A stretch of DNA of 64,000 nucleotides from Alisma plantago-aquatica (lineage: Eukaryota; Streptophyta; Magnoliopsida; Alismatales; Alismataceae): positions 1,062,970,744-1,063,034,743 of the forward strand of contig OY856412.1 of the NCBI GenBank assembly GCA_963693085.1, written 5' to 3'. Below, piece by piece: positions 23,494-36,420 of the stretch (position 1 is the stretch's first letter; each line of letters opens with the position of its first letter). The notes under the pieces are model-generated. The model searched no databases. It was not told the DNA's origin and saw only the letters and a list, made by a program, of their open reading frames with translations. Both the position numbers and the translations under genes were made by a program.

Positions 23494-24973
23494 CTTATAG
23501 ACAACATGACATCCATCTAACTCTTCTACATGCAAAAATTTGACTAATACTATAATCCGAATAAGTTAAATCATCTCATTAACTTCTAGAATTTAGCCTT
23601 AGAAATGTGATTAAAAATAGATCCCTTGGCCAATAAATACCCAAAAATTACTCTGAGACTCAAAAAAATGTTGTCTTTCTTTTGAGACTTTAGATCAGAC
23701 TTTTGAGGAATTCCGCAGATGATATTTGGCTTAAATTATAATGTTTTTATTAGGGTTAGCTGATTGGAAAAAATAGCAAATGATGTATATTAAATCTGAA
23801 AAAATTATTGATAAACCCTAATATCATTTAGAGACCATACAATGACCCAGATTGAACTATATAGACAAAATATATTTGCTGCCGCATTAATGACTTATTA
23901 GATGCTTTTAGCCTCATATTATTCTAGAAAATATTGTAAACACCAAAAAATTATAAAAATTAAAGTAGACCCTAATTATGACCCACTGATCAGTATAAAA
24001 ATATTTATAGAAATTTTAGAATAGTTTCAAACTAGATTTGGCTAAACCCTAGTTTGGACCTAAATATTAAGTTAAATAAAGATCATATAATTAATGATGT
24101 TTAATTTGTTATTAATCAGGTGATGAATAGAGATGTAGATGGGTCGAAAAATAAATTAGAATCTCTAGACTCATGTATGTTGGCTTTATCTAAGTATATG
24201 CCTAGTTTTCTCATGTGAAATAGCTATGATGTATGCTTGTTCTTATTTGAGATTATTGCTTGGATGTACAATGATTATAGTATCTTTGTCATGCCACTAA
24301 GAACAAAAATGAATATGGATAGTTTGTAGCTACTAAGTATTTATATTCTTTCTCTCTCTCTCTCTTTCTTTCTCTCTCCTTCTAAATATGAGGACGAAAC
24401 ATCCCCATATCCCAAGGGGCGGGGAACCCCGCAGCCCAAGGGTGGGGATAAATGAAGTACAACACCACTTAGTAGTACAATCGCATCAAAATAAATGTAA
24501 AATATATTTTTACCTAATTTTTGCATTAAAAATGTTTTCTTTTACTCTTTCTTTTGTTTATCAAAATTTTCAATTATGCAAGAATATTAGTATGTACCTT
24601 TCACCCACATAGACATCACATTGTGTTGATTTGTGTGTCACATTTTCTAGGTTCAGAGTTAGCATGGGAGAAAAGAACGAGAATTGAGCAGTTGTATAGG
24701 TTGTACCTGTTGTGTAAGACCTAAGTTAGAATACATGTTTATGGACTTGTAAAATTCTCCTTTCAATATGTAATTCTAATTGGTGCTGCAATAACTCATG
24801 TTATAATCATGTACTTGTTGAATGTTGAGAAATTACATGATGTATTTTATGGTTGTATGTTCATGTATGCATATTATGCTTCTACATCGCTCTCTGATAC
24901 AATTCCTAAGGTGTTCAGATTTTTCCTCTCGGGCCTTCTAAGCCTCATGATAGTATAATCGGGGGATGTTATA
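23494..24973 (+). repeat. Element B 5' LTR, right arm
   Basis: Resumes after C with the duplicated CTTAT, and matches about 28610-30106. Landmarks are TAACTCTTCTAC, GCTTTTAGCCTCATATT, a TCTC run at about 24349-24380 and ATGTTGAGAAAT. The LTR ends GGGGGATGTTATA, where the expected CA is TA. Confidence 0.85.
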
Positions 24974-26808
24974 GTTGGTATCTAAGAACAAACAATAGCT
25001 ACATCTGACTATTGCTCACCATGACATATAAAAATCAATTTTAACCTTTCACTTAAAATCCTAGAAAGTTAGTAAGTTGTTGAATAAGGACTAGGTTTGA
25101 CTTAGCCTCTAGGTTAGAACCTAGATGTTTGAGAACTAGGTTTAGAAAAGTGTGTGAAATCCTTTTCATATAGATTTCAAATGTATTGGGTAGCTACACT
25201 GGTTTACACTCTGTTTGCACCATTTCACTAGGCGACATGACACTGGACAATATATTGTGTGTAGGACACTCATTTTGCTGATTTAGTTTTGTTTTCTAAT
25301 TGGCTCAAGTCTCGACAGTTTTCTCTAAAATAGTCTTTCTCAGATAAAAACTATATAATATTTTATTATATATATGCATATATGAAAATGTATCCCTCAC
25401 ATAGGAGAGTAGGAGGTAGTCATGCAACCTAAGTGAAAAGGAGTGACATCAGTCTAGAAGAGAGAGTAGACTTAGACCAGATGTCGAGAGACTTATAAAA
25501 AATTTGATAGTTAGATTAGATGATAGATTGATAGATGATAAAGAGCAAGGATTATTTAATATAAGTTTGAGGCTGATGATATAAGTTGTGATATATTGAT
25601 TCACGTTGGATACGAAGTCTGATCCAATTCAAAGAAATATGGACTAAGTTTTGATGATAAAAGTATGTAGGTTTTCGCACTTCAGATAAAGTAAGTTAAG
25701 ATAAGGTTCAATATGTATGAGCTTCAAGATATATTACAAGGGAGAACATCTAGCATTAGGAAGAAATATGTAGTGAACTCCAGGGAGAGTGAGACCCACA
25801 AGGAGAAGTTCATAGGATGTAACCTCCAATACATGAAAAATATGTGATGTATGAAAAATGATGTGTCCTAATATGGATTACTCCTGAGTAGATGAGTTGA
25901 ATCTTTATGCATGATTCATACATGTGATCTAAATCCTAGACGTGAGAGTTGGGTAAGGAAAAAAATATGGGTAGATGACTCATAATGAGAAAGTCAATCC
26001 TTTGACTGAGCTAGGTCATATCTTGAGTGACTTATGTTTTTGAAACTCATCATTTAGCTGCATGTGGGGTGATATATGATACTATGGTTTAGAGAGTAAT
26101 ACTCAACAATGCATGCCAATATTTCTCATTCTTTTTTTTTCTATATATGATATTAGAAACCTCACTTGAGCTATTGGGATGATCATATATGAAGAGTAAC
26201 TCATACAAGGTTGACCTATTCTATATTCCTTTCCTATATCATATATGTAATCTCCAAGTTTGAAATTATGATAAGCTTGTCTTAGTATATTCTTTTTTCC
26301 TTCATTTCATACTTGAAAGATATAAGTTACAATAATGAGCTTTAAATTAAGATATCTTTGAATTATATATTACATGATCACAAAATATAGTTCTTAACCT
26401 CAAATCTCCCAACTCTAAACTTCTAGACTAATGATAACTCTCATAGAATATGGTGAAACCCTATTATACAAAGAATAATATTTTTCCCTCTAATAATGTA
26501 ATCCTAGTGTTTTTTGAACATAAAAATAGACCAATGATGTTATGTGTGATACTTACAGTAATTAATGACTTGAAATGTTGATATCACCTTACATAGGTGT
26601 GCAGCGTGAAGGATGGCATCTTGAATAATACCTTCTCAACTTCCCATGTAAGAACAAAACCCTTAGACGAGAGCTTAGGGTACATCTTAAGTATGAGAAT
26701 TTTGGATGCTAGAAATGGTGACCTGTATGAAGTTGAACCTAGGTATATCACCTTAAGTATGACATTATCTGAATTTCATGGTAGAAATTCCTTTAAAGGT
26801 GGGGTGAA
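24974..26808 (+). other. Element B internal region, no genes seen
   Basis: 1835 bp between the two LTRs. The PBS-like TGGTATCTAAGA lies at 24976-24987, resembling the initiator-Met site TGGTATCAGAGC with two or three changes. The purine tract AAAGGTGGGGTGAA is at 26795-26808, directly before the 3' LTR. Between them I see no gag or pol motif; the longest frames are under 80 codons. Confidence 0.75.
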
Positions 26809-29800
26809 TGTGATGACCCAAAATTGAGAGTTTTGATACCCAATTAAGTATTTGAAAGACAAACCTACAGTAAAAAAGGGATCAATGGGTTATGAAGTGT
26901 TACATAGTCAAATTGAACAAGTTGGGTTTGTAATTATAATTTTAGAGGACAATTGATGTGTATCTTAAGTCCACTATCTTTATATATGTACCACTTTAGA
27001 GTACTTATGACTTCATGTATAAATTAGAGTATACATGAATCTAGATGGTTGACTTATGAGTATTAAGAAACATAACGATCCAGATAATGAGACTAAATGT
27101 GTTTCCTCAAGGTTTGATGATTAATGTGGATTATACAAGTTATGGAATGAGACTAATTGAGGGATTAAATTGAGAAGTTAACTAATGTTTGTTTGGTGTT
27201 AAAAGTGGTAAGAAGCAACATTTAGTGGTATTGGATCTATGCTTAGAATTTTGATGGAGCTTCCTACCATATAGTATTGGAGGTTTAAACCGTGACAGAT
27301 GATTTGGATATAAGCGATTAATATGTATTTTTGGAATATCATTTGAGTTCGGTTTTGAATCTCAATAACATGCCATGCATTAACTTACTTGATGTTGTGT
27401 GGCCCATTGTAGGTACATATCTGAATATAGAATTTTTTTCCCTAAGATGATATTCACGTGGTTTGTGTATCATCTCTCACCTCTGAAATGAGTGGAGTTG
27501 TTAGAGATAAGTGATTGACGGCTTGGTAGTCTGAATCCTTGGAAGCTAATGTCGTTTGACCAATCCAGTAGATCCGCAGTTGAAGGATCTTCTCAACTGG
27601 CCGTATATCATGGCCAATAGAAGAGTGGGGAGGCAGCTCGACCCCGTCAATCCCGCACCCTCCATCTTTGTTCAGAGTAGTCAACTAGAGTTTATAGACT
27701 AGTGAGGGCTAGATCCACAAACACAATAGCATATGAACCTTGTGGGTAGTCAATCACATATACCCACCACCTATGAAGACCCTTCCTGGGTTCAGGAGTC
27801 TGAGTATCTCCTTTGGATTGGCAGCTCGAGTTAAGCATATCGCTACAGCAGTGGATTGCCGTACGGGTGCCACTTGTATGCTGATAGAAAGAAAACCCCA
27901 TGATGGGTAAGGGTTTTTGATTGCAAGGAGGCCGGAGGTAACGAGGGTAGAATGGTGGGTGTTGGCGACACCTAGTAGTACTTATCAGAGACTTATAGAA
28001 GTGTGAAAACAGAAGCAGGCGGGTGCAAGTTATTTCTTTCTGAGCATCAAGGACCCATCACCAGGCGGAAAGAACTCCACCGCTGCCAAGGTTTCTTGTC
28101 GTTCCTCTGCTTACCGCAGCGGTCTCGTAGAGAATCAGGTTCTCAGGAAGAAGGTGGTGTGTTTAGAGGAGCGCTAGAGAGGAGGATCGAGGATTTAATC
28201 TTTTAGAGGGTCATTTCTCAGCCACCATCATATTCGATCTGGCCTTCATGATCACGAAACACTGGTAGAGAACAACGTTCACGCACAACAGGCAGCGCCC
28301 AGCAAATCACAGGAGAGGGAATCTCTCACCGTTCCAGGGATTCAGGGAGCCTCGTCGGATCAGAGGTTGCTTCCAAGGTTCCCTTCGCCACCATGAACAT
28401 ATCAGAGGGACATAGATACTGATGTGTTCCCTTTCACCCACTCACCACTTCATCGTAGTTATTCCATTCAGAGGCATTACATGCGGCTTGCGGAAGCGTG
28501 GTCGAGGACGCGAGTGAGAGGGAGAACGAGTGGGGAAATGAGACGGGCCAAGCCCAATGCCTGAGAGACCGGCCGGTCCAGGTTGGACAAACTACTGAGA
28601 TGCATCCCTTGTAGGCAACGTGCTGGCTATCTAACTCTTCTACAAAAAAAGATCTGACAGATACTATAATCCCGATAAGGTAAATCATATCTTTAACATC
28701 CAAAATTTAACCAAAGCTTAGAAATGTGATTAAAAATAGCTCCCTTAGCCAATAAATACCTAAGAAATACCCTGAGACTTAGAAAAATTGTTGTCGTTCT
28801 TGTAAGACCTTTAGATAAGACTTTTGATGCATTTCAGTTGATGATACTTGGCTTAAATTTTAACATTCTTATTAGGGTTAGATGATTGGAAAAAAATCAC
28901 AAACGTTGTACATTAAATCTGGAACAATTACTGATAAACCCTAATATAATTTAGAGACATGCAATGATTCTGATTGAACTATATTGCCAAAATATGTCTT
29001 CCTATTTTAATGACTTATTAGATGCTTTTAGCCTCATATTAATTCTAGAAAATATTGTAAACATCAGAAGATTATGAAAATTAAAACAAACCCTAATTAT
29101 GACCCTCTGATCAGTATAAAAATATTTAGTAGTAATTTTAGAATACTTTCAATCTAGTTTTGCTTAAACCCTAGTTTGGACCTAAATATCAAGTTAAGAA
29201 AAGATCCTATTAGTAATGAATTTTTTATTAATTAGGCGATGACTAGACATGTATGTTGACCAGAAAAAAATTAAGAATATCTAAACTCATATAGGTGGCC
29301 TTTATCAAGGTATATGACTAGTTTTCTTGTGTAAAATAGATATGTTGTATTACTTGTTCTTATTTGAGAATATTGCTTGGATGTAGTATGATTATAGTAT
29401 CTTCTCCATGCCACTAAGAACAACAATGAATATGGATGGTTTGTAGCTACCAAGTGTTTAAACTCTCTCTCTATCTCTTTATCTCTGTTTCTTTCTTTCT
29501 CTCTCCTTCTAAATATAAGGTTGGCACATCCTCATAGACCAAGGTGATGGGATCCCCATAGACCAAGGGGCGGGGAAAAATGAAGTGTGAAACCACTCAG
29601 TAGTAAAATCACATCAAAATACATTTAAAAATATGTGCTTACCTAATTTTTACATTAAAGATGTTTTCTTTTACTCTTTCTTTTCTTTCTCAAATTATTT
29701 TAATTATTCCAGCATATTAGTATATATCTTTTACCCACGTACATAACACATTATGTTGATTTTCTATTTCATGTATTTTCTATGTTCAAAGCTAGCTTGG

Positions 29801-30106
29801 GAGAAAAGAATGAGAAGTGAGAGTTGTGTAGGTTGTACCTATTGTGTAAGATCCTAGTTAATATGTATGTTCATAGACATGTAAAATTCTCCTTTTGTTA
29901 TGTAATCATAATTTGTGTTTTAATAATTCATGTTGTAATCATATACATGTTGAATGTTGAGAAATCGTATGATGTATGTTATGGTTGTATGTTCATGTAT
30001 GCATATTATACTTCCACATCTCTTTCTAATACAATTCCTAATGTATTTGGATTTGTCCTCTTGGGCCTTCTTAAGCCTTGAGATGGAAGAATTTGGGGAT
30101 GTTACA
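26809..30106 (+). repeat. Element B 3' LTR, 3298 bp
   Basis: Uninterrupted copy of the LTR from TGTGATGACCCAAAATTGAG to GGGGATGTTACA. It provides the reference for the 5' LTR split by C. It has a TCTC-rich run near 29463-29513. Short frames inside it do not agree with the 5' copy. Confidence 0.9.
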
Positions 30107-30957
30107 CTTAGGATCCCAAGCATTCTTTTATGTCTTATACAATGAGGTTGTATCTTACTATGATGGTTTCACATGTCGTAATACACTTCATGTGGGTTCA
30201 TGGCATTATTTTATGAATAAGAGATTAACCAAGTGTGTGTAGTTATTCATTTATTATTTAAAGTTATTTGTAGTAACCTTCTATTATATAATTATAAATG
30301 ACTAGTTCCCTTGAGATTAATCAAGCATGTTATTGATTTACTATGTTTAGTTACTACAACAATCCTGACAATTATATGTTTTTGAATGACTAGTTCCTTT
30401 ATAGCTCCTTTTTCTTCTACTTTAAGTTCAGCAGACAATAATATATCTTTAGAACATTTAATTGCTTTAAACTATTTCTTAGAATTACTCATTCATTGAG
30501 TGAGTAGGCACACCCATGTACTCATAAATTTTTTGGGAAACCATGTGAATTGAAGAAAGAAAATGCCAGTTTAGATCTATCACTAGAGCTAAGTAATAGA
30601 TTAATCAAGTGCATTTGGTCCCTATCACTCTAGGTCCTTGTAAAGGAATAAGAGAGTTGTAAATGACTATGTGTAACTTTTATCCTTATTAAAAAAGTAT
30701 GTATCCACTTATCAAGTAGTACGTACATGGAAGCGTGTGAAATAGAGTGAATGTTTAGATACATGTCTTTATTGTTGAAATCACATTAGAAGAATCAAGG
30801 TTTAAATTCCCTTGTAAAGCTAGTTTATGTGATTGAAAGTGAGAAAACAAAGAGTTTGAAATCATATAAAAGTTAAGAGTGGTCTTTGTATTATGTTTAA
30901 CCTCAATTTATGCCATAATATCATGATAAGTGGTTATTCTGAGATGTGGGTGTAAGA
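30107..30957 (+). repeat. Element A LTR1, right arm
   Basis: Begins with the CTTAG duplication made by B, then GGATCCCAAGCATTC, matching LTR2 near 42343 and LTR3 near 60740. From that point to the LTR end the three copies have nearly equal lengths (about 846, 845 and 849 bp). The end reads GTGTAAGA, a mutated form of GTCTAACA. Confidence 0.82.
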
Positions 30958-32430
30958 ACTCAATATCAGAGCTTAGGTTTAGTTTCCAGGGACCATTAAG
31001 ATAGCATGTTAGAGTTATTAGTTTGGAAGTTAGGAGGTGATGTGGCTATTGCTCTAACAGGTCTGAGTATTTAGATACCCTGGCCCGATATCTGATTACA
31101 TAGGTTGACCAATATCAATCTAATATGGCAATTCTTCTCTGGGTGTCATGGCCAGGTATGCAAAGGGAGGATGGGATAGAGAAAGACCCTAGAAGTATTA
31201 CGATTAGAGGACCAAAAAGTAATGAAGAAATAAGAGTATAAATATAGAATGTGATCTAACTTTTATTTTATATTGTACTTTTAATCGGTGATGAACACAA
31301 TTGCTCTTATATATTTGAATTCGGATATTCAATTTTTAGAAATATAAATGGTTCAATAAGAATTTTGTACACTATGAAGTTACTTCAATTACTATTTACA
31401 TTCTTTGTATCAAGTAGACCATAAATTATATTTAAATTAGTGTTCCCGAAGTGGAAATTATTTTCATATATTTGAGATAAATAGGAGTTGGTTAATCTTT
31501 AGCAGATCTTCATTTCATGATGCAAGTTTGGCTTGGTCCAACTAGAAGGATGATTTATTGGGATATAATGACTCCGATGAAAATTATAATAAGAGCAAAC
31601 TCTAGATAAATTAAACCCATATTGTAGTGAAAATGTAAATACACTAAGATATTGGAGTATAAGGGGAAGACTAGAATAACTAAGAATTCATTATAACTAA
31701 TCATTTTGGTATTATATAAGAAACCCTAATTTTATAATAAAGGTATTACTAATACAAATTCAAGACACATTAGTAAATACCACACAAAGTGAAAAGGAAT
31801 GAATAAATAAATAGAATAAAATCATATAACTAATTAAGGCATTTTAGTCAATTTTCAAAAAAGTAAAGTAAAGAAGAAATGAGTTTTAAATATTCAAAGG
31901 CACAAAAGCAATGGGTCAATTGTAAAATCCTAATGAAAGTAAAGTATAAAAACTAAATAGATAAAATAGAAAGAAATTGAAAGGAAGGGATATAACATTG
32001 GGATTAAGTTTAATAAACAGTATTACATGAAGTGTCTAAATATGAAATATGGAAGATAAGAGAAAACTACATAGAAACCCAAGATAGGAAGAAGAAATTA
32101 TGATGAATGGATCATATAACCAAGTAAAATGCATTTATGTTCTTTAAAACAAAGGCAAAATAGGAGAAAAGTGTTAAGTAAACAAAAAGTACATAGAAGT
32201 GGAGAATTTTCAGAAGAATTAAATTTAAGAGAATTAGGTGAACATGTAAATTATAAGATTATGAAACTTAGATAAAATAAAGAGAAACTATAAAAATGAT
32301 GAGTTTGTTTAAGGAAAGAGGGTTACATGACATAATAGAAGGCATGTAATGTGTCATTATATTATGAACGTTAATGCATCCATCTTTACTACCTTTTTAT
32401 TCAATGTACTTGTAGAGTAAAACCTAGTTT
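30958..32430 (+). other. Element A INT1, left part, with PBS
   Basis: CAATATCAGAGC at 30961-30972 is the decayed Met-type PBS; the INT2 copy at 48044-48055 is perfect. The following sequence matches INT2 (ACCATTAAGATAG...AAGTTAGGAGGT). AT-rich, no coding capacity. The last ten bases AACCTAGTTT are the LINE-3 target site. Confidence 0.75.
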
Positions 32431-32899
32431 GAAAATGAAGAAAATTCCATCTATTTTGTGAATGTTCATCATATGCTTAATGGGTGCCATGGCACCAATT
32501 GCATTTCTTTCACTTGATAACTTGACATAAATTTGTGACTATAGGGGTTTTAAATATGTGAGTTATACATCCAGTTCTATCACTATATCAGATCTCCCAT
32601 TCATCTCTAACCTATGCAAAAAAACCTAGCGGCCACCCCCTTGCTATGGTGAGTGGGGTTGGCAACCGCTGCATTATTCGAGTTGCATCCACTTCAGCTA
32701 CCTTCAATATCCCTACTACAAACCCATAAACACCTTAACCCAACCCTCCAACCAACCTAATGCTTTAAGCATTTCTTTTGGGGATCTTTCCTAGTCGGGC
32801 CCCTGTGTGAATGCCACTTTGACTCATTCCTAGTTGGACACAGTGCAAGGTAAACTTGTCTTCATGAGGAGTGGGAAGCCTTATATAATTGCACCTGAC

Positions 32900-33560
32900 T
32901 CGAAGGAACCTTTATACAAGGGAGGTGCTGACAGGGACGTGGAAAAAGTTCCTTAGACCAATACTATAAGAGATGGATGATTACCACAAGTTCATGGTCA
33001 TCATCGAGATCTTAGGCCTCAATTCTATAGTTGGATGTTAAGAAACTAAAGACAACATGGAGAGCTCCAATTGTTCAGTATGGATTATGGCCTTTGTACA
33101 AGTTCAGTTCGCCAACTCGATGGACATGGAAATCACTCTAGACGAGGGTCCATGGTTCTTTGACAGTAAGCTTGTGCTATCCAGGAAGTGGTGCCCTTAG
33201 CTGAACCTTCAGAGATTGCATCTATACCAATGTTCATTAACTTGTCAAAAGTGGGGAAATACTGAATGAGAAGGACCTTAACCATCATCGCCTATGTGAT
33301 AGGGGTACCTAATGCTTTCAATCTAGCCATAGTGGGTAGACATCTAGGGTCATCCATAATATGTGTAGATGTGAAAGCTCATAAGGTGCTCCAAAGGTAG
33401 TGATGGTGGACATGTCTGATGGAAGTGAGATGTAGGTCAAAACCATTTATAAGACCTTAATGAACAAATGTGAACTATTCAAGGTGTTTGCAAATTGATC
33501 TAGACAATGTCAAGGATCACACAAAGATGAAGTTGTAGTGAAGAGAGGAAGATCTACCAT
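32900..33560 (+). pseudogene. LINE-3 gag-like ORF1 remnant
   Basis: Fragments in several frames. The clearest is EGPWFFDSKLVLSRKWCP near 33145-33200, which corresponds to EGPWFFDNQLVLVRPWTP of LINE-2 ORF1 (DUF4283 core). No continuous frame remains. The upstream 32431-32900 is GC-richer leader and N-terminal sequence without a readable frame. Confidence 0.55.
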
Positions 33561-34080
33561 TCTTATACCATAAAGGATAAGGAATAAGGGTAATACCACA
33601 TTGGTTAGTCCTTCTCACAATGCTTTGGAGATTGTGATGGAGATAGGATCTGATGCTAGTACTTACTCAATTTACAATGTTGCAACTGAGGTACAAGAAG
33701 TTATCATGATATATGAGTAGGTACATAAGATGAATATAGAGACTATCATAATTGTAGATGGACAAGGAGTGATAGAGACCAATCAGGTAGACCTTGAGAA
33801 CACGTTCTAAGTCCTTGATGGGTTCGATAATAAAGAATTGAGTCAGCATTGGAGAGTTGAGACTTGCAGTTCAGTAGCCTCTTTAAGGCATGAAAGAGGG
33901 AAAAGAGGAACCACTACAACAAGGCAAGGTAGAAAGTTGAGATCTGGATGACTATCCTGGCATGAAATTGTGAGGGGAATCCCATACTGATAGACAAAGA
34001 TGGATGAGGAGTATCATATAGGAATAGGAAGCCACTCTAGTCTTGTGCTTTAAAATATGGATTAGAAGTGAATTTACTAC

Positions 34081-34680
34081 TTGAATCCAAGGTATGTTTC
34101 CAGCAATTGGAGATTCACCTTCAACTTGGAGTATGTAGAACAAGGGAGGATTGTGGTAGGTTGGAATCCATTTGTGTCGGAAATTCATCCCATAAATTCT
34201 ATGGATCAACTGATTAACTTAAGATGCATTAACAATGGTGGTTATAACTGTACTATTTTTGCGATATATGGGCTGAGCTCAGAGGTTAAAAGAAGCTATG
34301 AGAGGTTCTTTTCCAAGAGACTTAGAATGATATCCCGCATGTGGTAATTGGTGATTTAAAACATATAAGGAAGGAGAGAGGGAAACATTGAGGTTCCTGA
34401 TACTAGCGTCTATCCCAAGAAGGTTTAATGAATCTATTGATGCAACAAACTTAGATAAGATGAATATGAGAGAGGGAATCATGGCTTGGAGTAACAAAGA
34501 GATACCTATGAACCGTATATCAAGCAACCTTGACAAAGGAGTGGTGAACATTTTCTAGTTCGATGTCTTCCCAGTGGACTTCATCATGCTCACCAAGTAG
34601 AAACCATACCTAGATGAAGTTTCAACTTACAAGGATGACCAAACAACCTCAAGCTTTTTGTTTCCTTAAACACTATATTA
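34081..34680 (+). pseudogene. LINE-3 endonuclease remnant
   Basis: The stretch RIVVGWNPFV ... CINNGGYNCTIFAIYG aligns with RIVVGWRNDTW ... CCNNGGYHFILSGVYG of LINE-2. Further on HVVIGDLKHIRKE corresponds to WLVIGDFNNVIRNDE, and GIMAWSNKE to KITWSNKQ. Catalytic residues are partly lost and the frame shifts several times. Confidence 0.65.
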
Positions 34681-35583
34681 CATGGCTAGCTTTGAAAGAA
34701 CTGGTGAATGAGGTCTAGATTAAAAGGTGGTGTTTATTCAACTTTACATGATGGTGAAGAACCTAAAGAACACTAAGAAGGGATTAAAGGAATGGTCTCA
34801 CATTCTGATTGATCTCCCTCACCTTATCACATATGCAGATTTTTTTTTAAAAAGGAAATAGAGGCTCTCAGATCAGATACTTTGGATATTGTTAAGCTAG
34901 AGGAGAAGAAGAGAAGGGTTATTAGTTTGCATCAACTGAAGAAGGCATAGGAGGTCTCCTTCTGGAAGATGTATTCGTGTTGGGGATAGGAACTCTAAAG
35001 TGTATCATGATGCTTTGAAATGAATAAATATGAGAGATGAGATTCATTTTCTCATTGGTGAGTCTGGGAAGGTGAAAGAGGGGCCAAAGAAGGTGGCTGA
35101 GGTAGATGTCAACTTCTTCTCTAACTTGTATAATCAGGCCTAAGGTCTTTGTTGTCAGAAGGCATATTGTCAGGGAGGACAATGAGTGATGAAAACTTCT
35201 CAGAAATCCCTCAGAGTATGAAATAAAAAGAGTATTGTTCTCTATCAAAACTTCTAAGCCACATGGGCCAGATGGTGTCACGTTCTTTGATTGGGATTGT
35301 ACTATCATCAAATATGATCTCTATAATATGGTGAGATGGATGATGATGGGAGTTAGGATCGTATGTCATGTGAATCATGCACTCATCAAGATGATTCTAA
35401 TGAATAACTGGGGTGCAACTTTGGGTGACTTTTGACCCAATAATGTCTTTCTCAGTTTTGTCTAAATTCTTTTTGAAGCTTCTTGCTCAGACATTGGAGA
35501 TGGTGCTACCTAAGATTATCTCTAACAATCAGTCGACTTTCACTAAAGGTAGATGTATTGTTGATAGTGCACTCTTGGCAACC

Positions 35584-35593
35584 AAGTTTCATG
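35584..35593. repeat. SINE target site duplication, left copy
   Basis: AAGTTTCATG, repeated at 35785-35794. In the uninterrupted RT frame it encodes part of ATKFHG. Confidence 0.7.
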
Positions 35594-35784
35594 GCCTAAC
35601 AGAAGACACCAAGATGGTTAGACACTCAATTTGTTAGTGAGAGGTCTAAATTCTTTTGTCTAACAGAAGACACCAAGATGGTTAGACACTCAGTTTGTTA
35701 GAGAGGTACCAGGATCGAGCCCAGGCCACGGGATGAATAGAATGGCCAATTTTTTTAAAAAATAATAATAATAATAATAATAAT
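35594..35784 (+). mobile_element. tRNA-derived SINE inserted in LINE-3
   Basis: A 191-bp insertion between 10-bp duplications. It has a tRNA-like head with an A-box-like TGGTTAGACACTCAGTTTG and a B-box-like GGATCGAGCCC (35712-35722), then a short body and a tail of TAA repeats (35759-35786). These are the classic parts of a Pol III SINE. The first 42 bp of the head occur twice (35596-35637 and 35660-35701). Confidence 0.75.
35596..35701 (+). repeat. Duplicated head of the SINE
   Basis: Two copies of a 42-bp segment, period 64, differing at a single base (CTCAATTTG versus CTCAGTTTG). The first copy lacks the B box, so only the second can form the full promoter. Confidence 0.8.
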
Positions 35785-36420
35785 AAGTTTCATGTGGTGT
35801 TTGGGAATAGAAATAAAGCAAAGAAGACATGTATTAAGGTAGATATTATCTAAAGCCTACAACCATTCCCAGCAGAGGATCATGGAGGAAATGGGTTTCT
35901 TATAGGAGATGGGTGGAGATGATCCAATAGTGTGTTTAAACTACCAAATTCCCAGCTTGATCAAAGGAAGCCCTAAAGGTTTGTTTGAGGCTAGGAATGG
36001 CCTACAACAAGGGACTCTTTATCCCCTCTGTAGTTCACTATCATGATGGAAGGGTTGACAAATATGACTAAGTTGGAGGAAGAAAAAGGTGACATTAATG
36101 TCTTTAAGGTCCATGTCACCCCTGTGAGATTGCACTTGATATTTACTGACAACATTTTGTTCTTTCTCTTTGTCCACGAGAAACACCTAAAGAGGGTGAC
36201 AAAGATTTTGAAGAGGTTTAAAAAGATGACAGTGCTTTACATTGTCACTGTGAATTCCAAAGTTTTCCTCTCTAGGTCCTGTGATGGTAGGAGGAGGAGA
36301 CCCAAGGAGGCCACTGGTATGGAACTAGGTTACTTTCCAACTAAGTACTTCGGGATTCCATTGTTAAGGGTAGATGCAAGAGTGTGGACTTTGTCAGATA
36401 CTTGGATGATATGAGGAAAT

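Larger units (their letters stand above)
11131..30106 (+). mobile_element. Element B: large-LTR, gene-less retroelement inserted in LTR1 of A
   Basis: The element starts TGTGATGACCCAAAATTTG and ends GGGGATGTTACA, flanked by the perfect 5-bp duplication CTTAG (11126-11130 and 30107-30111). Its 5' LTR (11131-24973) is split by element C; without C it is about 3258 bp, close to the 3298-bp 3' LTR. The internal region is only 1835 bp, starts with a Met-type PBS and ends with a purine tract, so the orientation is plus. No gag or pol was found. LTRs longer than the internal part and the absence of genes fit a LARD-like derivative; its autonomous partner is unknown. Confidence 0.9.
35240..36420 (+). 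pseudogene. LINE-3 reverse transcriptase remnant, split by a SINE
   Basis: Colinear with the LINE-2 RT: SIKTSKPHGPDG, VNHALIKM, LPKIISNNQSTFTKGRCIVDSALLATKF, then a SINE insertion, then IKVDII (for LKVDLTKAYD), IMMEGLTNMTK, LIFTDNILFF (for LIFVDDVMFF) and FLSRSCDGRRRR. The catalytic second Asp of the DD pair is Asn, and stops interrupt the frame. Confidence 0.78.

Noticed and set aside
35660..35740. Functional tRNA gene
   Set aside because: A and B boxes are present, but there is no acceptor stem or anticodon arm. The flanking target duplication and TAA tail show a SINE.
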